This document shows positions 1 through 7,493 of a stretch of 64,000 nt of DNA, one piece after another. Position numbers and translations under genes: made by a program. Source of the DNA: DASQPA01 sp963757335. Its GTDB lineage: Bacteria > Acidobacteriota > Thermoanaerobaculia > Multivoradales > UBA5704. Under the pieces are notes generated by a model. It searched no databases, was not told where the DNA came from, and was given only the letters and a program-made list of their open reading frames with translations. Within the stretch, counting starts at the first letter, position 1, and every line of letters begins with the position of its first letter. The stretch is from NCBI GenBank assembly GCA_963757335.1, contig CAVWRJ010000013.1:62001-126000 (forward strand), given 5' to 3'.

Positions 1-1
1 C

Positions 2-749
2 CTCGCCGCCGTTGCGATCGTTCCGACCGCTCCGGCCGCTGCCTGGACCCCGGCAACCCAGGAGACGATCGCTCGCGAGGCGGCGCGGCTGGCCCCGCCG
101 GACCTCGCCCGGCAGATCGCCCGCCACAAGGCCGACTACCAGGCCGGGGTGCAGGCGCCGTTCGGCGACACCGACGCCTCTCGGCACATGCGGAACCCGG
201 ACGGGCAGGGGAGCCTGGACCGGGTGATCGCCGCCGAGGCCGAGGCGACCATCGCCGCCATCCGCGGCCACAAGCCGTTCGCCGAGGTCGTCCGCCGGAT
301 GGGGACGGTGGCGCACTTCATGGCCGACGCCAACAACCCCCTCGCCACCTCCGGCGACGACCCCGAGGAGGGGCGCTACTTCGTCGACTTCCTGCGCTAC
401 GCCCAGAGCGCCGAGCCGCGCTTCCCCCTCATCTTCTACGGCGCCTGGCCGTCCCTCAACACCCCCCGGGACTTAGACGCCCTCCTGGCCGAGACCTTCC
501 GCCGCGGCCGCGAGCTCTACCCCGCGGTAGGGCGCGAGTACCGGCGGATCGGCTTCGCCTCGGGGCTCGGGGTCTTCGACGACCGCTCGACGCGCCTTCG
601 GGGTGGCCTCGGTCGCCTGGAGCCATGCGGTGACCGACGCCGCCCTGGTGCTGCGCTATATTTGGCTCCGCGGCGGGCGGCGCCGACGACCGCTCGGGCT
701 TAGCTCGACCGGCGGCCGCCTGATGCTGATCCCCCGTTCGCGGCACTGA
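2..749 (+). CDS. Zinc-dependent phospholipase C / S1-P1 nuclease-like protein, 5' truncated, frameshifted
   Basis: The frame is already open at the window edge and begins in a signal-peptide-like Ala-rich stretch followed by AAW. A Trp at the mature N-terminus is usual for zinc phospholipase C and S1/P1 nucleases, where it is a zinc ligand. A later GTVAHFMADANNPL motif matches the HxxxD zinc-binding helix of that fold. Near position 590 the reading frame shifts. The upstream frame runs to 703 as arginine-rich nonsense, while the frame ending at 749 reads AFGVASVAWSHAVTDAAL and is clearly coding. A single-base indel therefore separates the two halves. The protein is probably a secreted or periplasmic metal-dependent phosphoesterase; its substrate cannot be told. 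It lies 37 bp upstream of purH on the same strand. Confidence 0.5.
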
Positions 750-786
750 CCCTGCCCTTGCCGCTCCCTCTAAGGAGGCTCGACCC

Positions 787-2384
787 ATGCTGCCGGCACG
801 CCGTGCGCTGATCTCCGTCTTCGACAAGCGGGGCCTGACCCACCTGGCCCGCGGCCTCACCCGGCTGGGGGTCGAGCTGGTCTCGACCGGCGGCACGCTC
901 AAGTTCCTCCACGAGGAGGGGATCCCGGTGGTCGCGGTCTCCGCCGTCACCGGCTTCCCCGAGATCCTGGAGGGCCGGGTGAAGACCCTCCACCCACGCA
1001 TCCACGCCGGCATCCTCGCCCGCCGCTCGCTCGCCGGCCATGCCGCCGAGATCGCCGAGCACGGGATCGACCCCGATCGACCTGGTCGTCGTCAACCTCT
1101 ACCCCTTCCGCGAGACCGCCGCTTCCGGGGCCTCCGCGGAGCAGGTGATCGAGCAGATCGACGTCGGCGGACCGGCCATGCTGCGGGCGGCGGCCAAGAA
1201 CTTCGAGGGGGTGGGGGTGGTCGTCGACCCCGCCGACTACCCGGAGATCCTCGCCGCTTTGGAGGCCGGGCGCGGGGTCCTCCCGGAGCCCCTGAGGCGC
1301 CGGCTCGCCGCCAAGGCCTTCCACCACACCCAGACCTACGACGCCGCCATCGCCGAGTGGCTCACCCTGACGGACACGGCGGCTCCGGGGATGTCGGGGA
1401 CATCGGGGGCGCTCGGGGACATTGGAGCCCTTCCCCGCCCATCTCGGGCTGCGCCTGGAGCGCGAGCTCACCCCGCGCTACGGCGAGAACCCGCACCAGG
1501 CGGCGGCGGTCTACCGGACCGCCGCGGGCGACGGCGTCTTCGGCGGCTTCAGCCAGCTCGGGGGCAAGGAGCTCTCCTGGAACAACCTCCTGGACGCCGA
1601 CGCGGCCCGGAAGATGGCCGGGGCTCTTCGCCGAACCGGCGGTGGTGATCGTCAAGCACAACAACCCCTGCGGGGTGGGGCGCGGCGCCGACCTGGCGGC
1701 AGCCTACCGCCGGGCGGTGGCCACCGATCCGACCTCGGCCTTCGGCGGGATCGTCGCCCTCAACCGGCCGGCCGACTGCGCCTAGCCGAGGCGATGGCCG
1801 ACCTCTTCGTCGAGGTGCTCCTCGCCCCGGGGTTCGACGACGACGCCCTCGCCCGGCTCGGCCGCCAAAAAGGCCCTTCGGCTGCTCGAATGCCCGGTCT
1901 ACGCCCCCGGAGAGATCCGGGTACCTCCGAAATCGAGCTGCGCTCGGTCGACGGCGGCTTCCTCGCCCAGGCGGCCGACGCCCTGCCGGACGATCCCGCC
2001 GCCTGGACCTCCCCGACCAAGCGGCAGCCGACACCGGAGGAGCGGCGGGCGCTGGAGCTCGCCTGGAAGGTGGTGCGCTACGTCAAGTCGAACGCCATCG
2101 TGCTCGCCAACCCCGACCAGACGGTGGGGATCGGCGCCGGCCAGATGAGCCGGGTCGACTCCTGCCGCCTGGCGGTCGAGAAGGCGGTCCTCCCCACCGC
2201 CGGCAGCGCCGCCGCCTCGGACGCCTTCTTCCCCTTCCGCGACGGTTTAGACGTCCTCGCCGCGGCCGGGGTGACCGCGGTCGTCCAGCCGGGCGGCAGC
2301 AAGCGCGACGGCGAGGTCGTGGCGGCCGCCGACGAGCACGGGATGGCCATGCTGATGACCGGCACCCGGCACTTCCGGCATTGA
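787..2384 (+). pseudogene. purH: purH, bifunctional AICAR formyltransferase/IMP cyclohydrolase, about six frameshifts
   Basis: PurH catalyses the last two steps of IMP synthesis. It starts at an ATG preceded by AAGGAGG. The N-terminal cyclohydrolase (MGS-like) part is visible: ISVFDKRGL, ELVSTGGT, TGFPEILEGRVKTLHP. Formyltransferase pieces follow: RYGENPHQ, SWNNLLDADAA, VIVKHNNPCG, and the end SRVDSCRLAVEKA...MLMTGTRHFRH. These pieces lie in all three frames, with shifts near 1070, 1400-1420, 1625, 1785, 1865 and 1925. At 1070 and 1625 one extra C or G in a short homopolymer explains the shift (gaccccgatc, gccggggctc). Every piece between shifts stays conserved, which argues for sequencing error more than old decay. 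If real, the gene is inactive and the cell would need another purH. Confidence 0.85.
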
Positions 2385-2521
2385 CCTGGGGCGGCATCCC
2401 CCTTGCAGCCTAGGGCTCTGATCCTCAGGGCCTGCCGGTCGCGAGGGCTTCGTGCTGCCAAAAGGGCACCGCGGAGACCCGTTCGGGGCGGTCCGCGAAT
2501 TCTTTCCATGGAGGTAGCGCC

Positions 2522-3205
2522 ATGGGTGCATCGATAAAGCAGAAGGTCGCAGCGCTCGTCTCGTTCGCCGCTATCGCCGCCATCGCCGCCATCGCCGCTC
2601 TGGCCCTTCCCGCTCTCGGGACGGCGCAGACCGCTCCGGCCGCGCCGGACCCCTGGAGAGTGCTCCAGGAGGTCCGCCAGAGCCTCGTCGCGGGCGGGCC
2701 GACGGGGGCGGAGTTCGTTCAGGTCTACATCCCGGCCGGGTTCACCTCGGGGGAGAGCGAGAAGGGGCGGCTCGCCCTGGCGCTCCCCGACTGCCTGCGC
2801 TGGGACTACCAGGACCCCTATCCGAAGAGCTTCCTCCTCTGCGGCGGCACCGCCCACGCCTGGAACGCCGAGGACAAGACCGGCCGGCGCTACGCCGTCG
2901 ACCGCCAGAAGGAGCCCGGGCTCGACCTCCTGCTCCTCGGGGTGGACGATCTGAAGAACCGCTACCGGGCGACCGCCAAGACCGATCCGGACGGGCGGAT
3001 CGAGGTGGCGCTCACCCCCAAGGAGAAGCTCGCCGAGCTGGCCGACGCCAACTTAGTCGTCGACCCGGCGAAGGAGCACCTGGTCGGGGTGTCCTACCAC
3101 GACCGCGAGGGCAACCTCACCCGCTTCGAGATCAAGAGCTACCGCGGCCTCCCCCGCCAGGGCCAGTTCTCGCCCCCCGGCGGCATCAAGTGGGAGGAGC
3201 AGTAG
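2522..3205 (+). CDS. lolA: LolA-like outer-membrane lipoprotein carrier protein
   Basis: The product is 227 residues with a signal peptide (hydrophobic run of Ala/Ile about residues 11-33, then AQTAPAAP). LolA carries lipoproteins across the periplasm from LolCDE to LolB or directly to the outer membrane. The family pattern is visible: LPDCLRWDYQDPYPKSFLLCGG (about 90-111) is the usual 'RWDYxxPxxKxFLxDG' strand pair, followed by a WNAEDK stretch and a C-terminal half ending in GGIKWEEQ. The length fits the family. The ATG has a good Shine-Dalgarno (GGAGG, 2511-2515). It stands alone between purH and yajQ. Sequence identity within the LolA superfamily is always low, so a LolA-fold protein of another role is possible. 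Confidence 0.75.
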   Translation: MGASIKQKVAALVSFAAIAAIAAIAALALPALGTAQTAPAAPDPWRVLQEVRQSLVAGGPTGAEFVQVYIPAGFTSGESEKGRLALALPDCLRWDYQDPYPKSFLLCGGTAHAWNAEDKTGRRYAVDRQKEPGLDLLLLGVDDLKNRYRATAKTDPDGRIEVALTPKEKLAELADANLVVDPAKEHLVGVSYHDREGNLTRFEIKSYRGLPRQGQFSPPGGIKWEEQ

Positions 3206-3208
3206 GGG

Positions 3209-3258
3209 CCCGCGGCTCTGCGGAGCGCCGAAGGAGCAGACCGCCGGCGCCAACCCGG
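3209..3258. repeat. Diverged copy (a) of the dispersed hairpin element
   Basis: The core GGCTCTGCGGAGCGCCGAAG resembles the better copies near 23950, 26650, 42870, 51980 and 53450. It sits directly after the lolA stop and before the yajQ promoter. The outer arms are degraded. Confidence 0.4.
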
Positions 3259-3281
3259 ACGCCCCTCTCCTGTCCATCTTT

Positions 3282-3310
3282 TTGGACGCCCGCGCCCCCT
3301 TTCGTATAAT
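3282..3310 (+). promoter_or_regulatory. Sigma-70 type promoter of yajQ
   Basis: A -35-like TTGGAC (3282-3287) is followed by a 17-bp spacer and a perfect TATAAT (3305-3310). Transcription should start about 3317, leaving only about 8 nt before the ATG at 3325. No Shine-Dalgarno is present, so the message is nearly leaderless. Confidence 0.75.
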
Positions 3311-3324
3311 GGCGGTCGATTCCC

Positions 3325-3825
3325 ATGGCACAAGACAACAACTCCTTCGACATCGTCTCCATCGTCGACCTCCAGGAGGTCCGGAACGCCGTCTCCCAGG
3401 CGGAGAAGGAGGTCGGGAACCGCTACGACCTCAAGAAGGCGGCGGCCGAGATCAAGCTCGAAGGCGAGGAGATCCTCGCCGGCGCCTCCGACGAGTACAC
3501 CCTGGACCAGGCGCTCGACGTCTTGAAGACCAAGCTCGTCCGCCGGGGGATTCACCTGAAGTCGCTGCGCTTCGGCAAGATCGAGCCGGCGAGCGGCGCC
3601 CGGGTGCGGCAGAAGATCACTCTCCAGCAGGGCATCCCGATCGAGACCGCGAAGAAGCTCGTCGCCGAGATCAAGACCCGGAAGCTCAAGGTCCAGGCGG
3701 CGATCCAGGGGGACACCGTCCGCGTCTCGGGGAAGAACCGAGACGACCTGCAGGTGGTCATCGCGATGCTCAAGGAGCTCGACCTCGACGTTCCCCTCAC
3801 CTTCACCAACTACCGCTCGTCGTGA
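3325..3825 (+). CDS. yajQ: YajQ-family nucleotide (cyclic di-GMP) binding protein
   Basis: The 166-residue product has the full YajQ length (about 160) and its hallmarks: FDIVSIVDLQEVRNAVSQAE at the N-terminus, RYDLKK, a middle RRGIHLKSL and a C-terminal VRVSGKNRDDLQVVIAMLKE. YajQ has a double ferredoxin-like fold. Members in Xanthomonas and Pseudomonas bind cyclic di-GMP and act on transcription; others bind nucleotides or RNA. It is cytosolic. The next gene begins 8 bp after the stop and may be cotranscribed. The start is fixed by the strong promoter 15 bp upstream and the family N-terminus. Confidence 0.92.
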   Translation: MAQDNNSFDIVSIVDLQEVRNAVSQAEKEVGNRYDLKKAAAEIKLEGEEILAGASDEYTLDQALDVLKTKLVRRGIHLKSLRFGKIEPASGARVRQKITLQQGIPIETAKKLVAEIKTRKLKVQAAIQGDTVRVSGKNRDDLQVVIAMLKELDLDVPLTFTNYRSS

Positions 3826-3833
3826 GAGACGCG

Positions 3834-4508
3834 ATGCCGACCCAACAGCCTCCACGCCGCGCGCGCCTACCCCTCGCCGGCCTCGTCCTCCTGGCGCTCG
3901 GTCTCCTCGGTGCCGGGTCGGCTGGAGCGGCGTCCGCCCCCTACGACCAGGGCGAGCGGGTGCGGATCACCGGCATCGCCACCGACTCCAAGGGCACCCC
4001 GCTCGCCAACATCCAGGTGGCGCTCGTCGCCTCGCGGAGCTCCTTCAACCTGCGGCAGTTGAAGAGCAGCGACAAGGACTCCCGCCGGGTGACGGCGACG
4101 ACCGGCGCCAAGGGCGAGTACGCCATCGAGTGGGCGTGGGACAACTACTACAACCGCTTCGTCGTCGAGGTCGGCCTGCCGGTGCGCGAGGGGCGCGAGG
4201 AGCACACCGAGGTGCTGGCGCAGCAGGACATCACCCAGCCGTTGCTGAAGGGCACCCCGGTGGTGCCGGCCCTCGTCGTCCCGAACGCCGCCCTGATCGA
4301 CAAGGTGCGGAAGTTCCTCGCCGGGTTGACGAGCGACGACCTGCGCCGGGTGTACCAGGAGCAGGGGAACCCCGACCAGGTCAAGCAGGTCCACTACCCG
4401 GATCACGAGGAGGTCTCCTGGTGGTACTTCGAGAGCGGTGCGATGTACCGCTTCGAGAGCGGGAAGCTCGCAGAAGTCGTACACTTCGCCCCGGTCAAGC
4501 CGTTCTAA
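3834..4508 (+). CDS. Secreted protein with carboxypeptidase-regulatory-like beta domain
   Basis: The product is 224 residues. It has an N-terminal Arg-rich region and a hydrophobic signal peptide (LAGLVLLALGLLGAGSAGA, about 13-31). A beta-sandwich stretch follows, VRITGIATDSKGTPLANIQVAL...GEYAIEWAWDNYYNRFVVEV, typical of CarboxypepD_reg/transthyretin-like domains. The C-terminal half (VRKFLAGLTSDDLRRVYQEQ, then EEVSWWYFESGAMYRFESGKL) resembles the short 'SmpA-like' beta pairs of outer-membrane lipoproteins. The ATG at 3834 is chosen because the signal peptide starts there; the open frame runs further upstream inside yajQ. The function is unknown; it probably acts in the periplasm or envelope. 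Confidence 0.65.
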   Translation: MPTQQPPRRARLPLAGLVLLALGLLGAGSAGAASAPYDQGERVRITGIATDSKGTPLANIQVALVASRSSFNLRQLKSSDKDSRRVTATTGAKGEYAIEWAWDNYYNRFVVEVGLPVREGREEHTEVLAQQDITQPLLKGTPVVPALVVPNAALIDKVRKFLAGLTSDDLRRVYQEQGNPDQVKQVHYPDHEEVSWWYFESGAMYRFESGKLAEVVHFAPVKPF

Positions 4509-4539
4509 CCCCAGGAAGCGCCACTCGCGAGGCCCCACT

Positions 4540-5553
4540 TTGGCCCAGAACCCTCACCTGATCGACCCGACCCGCTCCTTGGCGCCCAGCCGCTTCCTGG
4601 AGCTGGTCGCCGACAAGCTCGCGGCCGCCGAGGTCGTCTTCAAACGGCATCTCGACTCGGACGTGCCGTTCATCCACAAGGCCGGCGCCTACATCTCGCA
4701 GGGCGGCGGCAAGCGGGTCCGCCCCGCCCTCCTCCTCCTGACCGCCCGCCTGCTCGGCCAGGACAGCGACGAGGAGGTCACCTACGCCGCGGTGGTCGAG
4801 TTCATCCACACCGCGACCCTGATCCACGACGACATCATCGACCACGCCGCTCTGCGCCGCGGCCAGGCGACGCTCAACCGGCTCTGGGGCAACAACCTGA
4901 CCGTGCTCCTCGGCGACTGGATCTATACGACGGCGATGCAGATGGCGCTCTCCCACGGCCGCCTGGAGGTGGTGCAGCGCCTCTGCGCCGCGACCCTCCG
5001 GATGACCGAGGGGGAGCTCCTCGCCTTCGAGCGGCTGGGGGCGATCGATCTCTCGGTCGAGGAGTACTTCGAGATCGTCGAGCGCAAGACCGCCCACCTC
5101 TTTGCCGCCGCCTGCTCGATCCCCAGCCTGATCCCGCCGCTCCGCCAGGACGCCGGCCAGGTGCTCCACCGCTACGGCCGCGCCCTCGGGGTCTGCTTCC
5201 AGCTGGTCGACGACCTCCTCGACTTCACCGCCCGCGAGGCCGAGCTGGGGAAACCCGTGCTCTCCGACTTGAAGGAGGGGAAGCTCACCCTCCCCCTGAT
5301 CCTCCTCCTGCCGCGGATCGACGACTCCAAGCGGCGGCTGATCGAGACGGTTCTGGAGGACCGGAGCTTCGGCCGCGTCTCCTCGGCGGAGATCCTCGAC
5401 CTGGTGCGGGTCGAGGGGACGATCGAGGAGGTTTCCGAGCTCGCCCGGGGCTACGCCGCCCAGGCCAGGCAGGAGCTAGAGATCTTCCCGCCGAGCGACG
5501 CCCGGGACGCGCTGGAATTTGCGCCAGACTTCGTCCTCAACCGGCGTTCGTAG
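4540..5553 (+). CDS. Trans-polyprenyl diphosphate synthase (IspB/HepT-like)
   Basis: Condenses isopentenyl diphosphate onto allylic diphosphates to give a long prenyl chain, usually for quinone side chains. The first Asp-rich motif is HDDIIDHAALRRGQ and the second is VDDLLDF; GGGKRVRPALLLL and the LSDLKEGKLTLPLI region are also standard. The open frame extends upstream to 4438 through the previous gene's end, but the residues there do not look like the family, so a TTG at 4540 (LAQNPHLID) is the likely start. That gives 337 residues, normal for octaprenyl/heptaprenyl synthases. The 3' end overlaps the convergent gene by 78 bp. The chain length cannot be told with confidence. Confidence 0.88.
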   Translation: MAQNPHLIDPTRSLAPSRFLELVADKLAAAEVVFKRHLDSDVPFIHKAGAYISQGGGKRVRPALLLLTARLLGQDSDEEVTYAAVVEFIHTATLIHDDIIDHAALRRGQATLNRLWGNNLTVLLGDWIYTTAMQMALSHGRLEVVQRLCAATLRMTEGELLAFERLGAIDLSVEEYFEIVERKTAHLFAAACSIPSLIPPLRQDAGQVLHRYGRALGVCFQLVDDLLDFTAREAELGKPVLSDLKEGKLTLPLILLLPRIDDSKRRLIETVLEDRSFGRVSSAEILDLVRVEGTIEEVSELARGYAAQARQELEIFPPSDARDALEFAPDFVLNRRS

Positions 5554-6624
5554 AGCCGGCGGTGTAATCCCCAGAACCCCCACCGGTCCCGCCGATCCCC
5601 CCGGACCCAGCCCGCGGGCGAGGAGCGCCCCGGGGTCGGCGGCGTCCTCCACCGGCTGGACGCGAGCGGCGAGCGGCGCGAGCCCCACCACCAGCGCATA
5701 GCGGAACCGCCGCGGACAGGCGGCCTCCCAGCCGTGCCGGCCGGGAATCGTGATGATCGCCCCGTCCGGCCGGACGCCCGGAAGCTCCGGCACCCCCGAG
5801 ACTCCCGTGTAGAGGAGCCCCGCCCGCTGGACCGGGTCGGGCGTCAGCTCCAGAGACAGGTACCCGGTGACCTCGCGGCCGAAGTCGAAGACCGTCCGCG
5901 CCACCGGAGGCAGGCCGGGGGCCGGGGGATCGGCAAGGACGAGCCGGGAAGCCGGGAGCGGCGGGCGGCCGGCCGTCAGGTCCGGGAACAGGGGCCGCTC
6001 CGGGCCCGGCTGGGGAACGCCCCAGCGGCCGAGCGGCGGCAGGCCCCAGGAGTAGACGTCCTCGCCGGTCCCCAGCTGGAGCTTGGGGGAGAGCGGCACG
6101 AGCCCGCGGAGGAGGAACGGGTGGTAGCGCTGGTAGACCCGCCAGCGCTCGTCGGTGCCGAGGAGGGCCCGGCCGTCCGCCCCGTCGAGGAGGGCGAGGA
6201 GGAAGCCGCCGGCGCCCCGCCCGCTCCGCACCTCCGCTTCCAGCCGGTTGACCCCGGGGGTGAGCTCCCCCCCGACCTCATAGCTGTCGAGCCGGGTCCC
6301 CCGCCTCCCCGGCTTTCCTGGCGCTCCGGCATACCGCCCCGAGCCGATCCGCCGGCCGTTGAGAGAGAGCACGTACTCCTCGTCCGCCGAGACCAGCAGC
6401 CGGACACGCGCCGGGAGGGGATCGAGATAGAAGTCGCGCACCAGGCAGAAAGCGAGAGGCGAGCTCTCGCTCCGCCCCAGAGGCTTCCAAATCCACTCCG
6501 CCGCTCCGGTGGCGAGAGACGACCGGGCCCGCGCCCCCCGCACGGCATGGGTCGCCAGGGCGAGCGCGAAGGTCGCGAGCACCAGGAGGGCGAGCCGCGG
6601 TGTGGAGCGGAGGAGGGGGCGCAC
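5476..6624 (-). CDS. Secreted protein resembling the N-terminal sugar-binding domain of alpha-L-rhamnosidases
   Basis: The product is 382 residues with a signal peptide (LALLVLATFALALATHAVRG, about 11-30). The segment AAEWIWKPLGRSESSPLAFCLVRDFYLD followed by VRLLVSADEEYVLSLNGRRIGSGRY is the jelly-roll pattern of Bac_rhamnosid_N / glycoside-hydrolase accessory domains. A later FDFGREVTGYLSLEL strand also occurs in GH78/GH106 enzymes. No catalytic barrel follows, so this is a stand-alone or truncated binding protein. The tail after about residue 330 overlaps the 3' end of the convergent prenyl synthase gene, and the true stop could be affected by an indel. The start codon is GTG, 6 nt after an extended -10. 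Confidence 0.55.
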   Translation of the reverse strand: MRPLLRSTPRLALLVLATFALALATHAVRGARARSSLATGAAEWIWKPLGRSESSPLAFCLVRDFYLDPLPARVRLLVSADEEYVLSLNGRRIGSGRYAGAPGKPGRRGTRLDSYEVGGELTPGVNRLEAEVRSGRGAGGFLLALLDGADGRALLGTDERWRVYQRYHPFLLRGLVPLSPKLQLGTGEDVYSWGLPPLGRWGVPQPGPERPLFPDLTAGRPPLPASRLVLADPPAPGLPPVARTVFDFGREVTGYLSLELTPDPVQRAGLLYTGVSGVPELPGVRPDGAIITIPGRHGWEAACPRRFRYALVVGLAPLAARVQPVEDAADPGALLARGLGPGGSAGPVGVLGITPPALRTPVEDEVWRKFQRVPGVARREDL

Positions 6625-6630
6625 GGGGGA

Positions 6631-6639
6631 AATCTAGCA
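6631..6639 (-). promoter_or_regulatory. Extended -10 (TGCTAGATT) of the rhamnosidase-domain gene
   Basis: On the minus strand TGC-TAGATT lies 6 nt before the GTG start at 6624. The predicted transcript starts at or next to the start codon, so it would be leaderless. Confidence 0.55.
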
Positions 6640-6671
6640 TCTCGGAAGGTCGCGGGATCGCAGAGCTCCGG

Positions 6672-6701
6672 TTGACACCCCCGCACCCCCCGCCGTAGAT
6701 T
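6672..6701 (+). promoter_or_regulatory. Promoter of the kdsB-pyrG-kds-lpxL operon
   Basis: TTGACA (6672-6677), an 18-bp spacer and TAGATT (6696-6701). The kdsB GTG is at 6707, only 5 nt after the -10, so the predicted mRNA is leaderless. Confidence 0.75.
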
Positions 6702-6706
6702 AGGCC

Positions 6707-7474
6707 GTGCACCCCTCAGAAATCGGCGGCATTGGCGGCACTGGCGGCATCGTCGGAGCCATCCCGGCGCGCTACGCCTCCACCCGCTTGCCGGGCAAGC
6801 CGCTGCTCTCGATCGCCGGGCGGCCGATGATCGAGCACGTCTACCGGCGGGCGGCGCTGGCGAAAGGGCTCGACCGGGTGGTGGTGGTGACCGACGACGA
6901 GCGGATCGCCGCGGCGGTCGCGCGTTTCGGGGGCGAGTTCGAGATGACTCCTCCCGAGTGCGCGAGCGGGACGGACCGCATCGCCCATGCCGCCCGGGCG
7001 TGGGGGGCGCGGGCGGTCGTCAACATCCAGGGGGATGAGCCGCTCGTCGACCCCGAGGCGGTGTCGGCCGTCGCCCGGCATCTCGCCGCTCATCCGGACG
7101 ACCCCGTCGTCACCTTAGCCGCTCCCGCTCTTCCCGAGGAGATCGACAACCCCAACTCGGTCAAGGTCGTCGTGGACGGCGCCGGCTATGCCCTCTACTT
7201 CAGCCGATCTGCGATACCCTATGCCCGGCAGCCGGGGGGCGCGACGCCGCTCAAACATCTCGGAATCTACGGCTACCAGCGGCAGGCCCTCCTGCGGCTG
7301 GCCGGCCTCCCCCCCACCCCGTTAGAGATCAGCGAGTCGCTCGAACAGCTGCGAGCGCTCGAAAACGGCATCCGGATCCGCGTCCTCCTCACCCGCCAGG
7401 CTTCGCCCGGGGTCGACACCCGGGAGGACCTGGAACGGGTAGAGCGGCTGCTCGCGACTTTGGGACCAAAGTAA
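6707..7474 (+). CDS. kdsB: 3-deoxy-manno-octulosonate cytidylyltransferase
   Basis: KdsB activates Kdo with CTP to CMP-Kdo for lipid A glycosylation in the cytosol. The nucleotide-binding start IPARYASTRLPGKPL, the VVVTDDERI strand, TDRIAHAA and VVNIQGDEPLVDP are all canonical. YFSRSAIPY and KHLGIYGYQRQALL close the fold. The length, 255 residues, is normal. Translation starts at GTG 6707, directly after the operon promoter. An Ile/Gly-rich lead (EIGGIGGTGGIVG) precedes the conserved start of the fold. It is the first gene of a six-gene Kdo operon, and pyrG next to it makes its CTP substrate. Confidence 0.95.
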   Translation: MHPSEIGGIGGTGGIVGAIPARYASTRLPGKPLLSIAGRPMIEHVYRRAALAKGLDRVVVVTDDERIAAAVARFGGEFEMTPPECASGTDRIAHAARAWGARAVVNIQGDEPLVDPEAVSAVARHLAAHPDDPVVTLAAPALPEEIDNPNSVKVVVDGAGYALYFSRSAIPYARQPGGATPLKHLGIYGYQRQALLRLAGLPPTPLEISESLEQLRALENGIRIRVLLTRQASPGVDTREDLERVERLLATLGPK

Positions 7475-7493
7475 CCGAACGAAGGAGAGCGAC

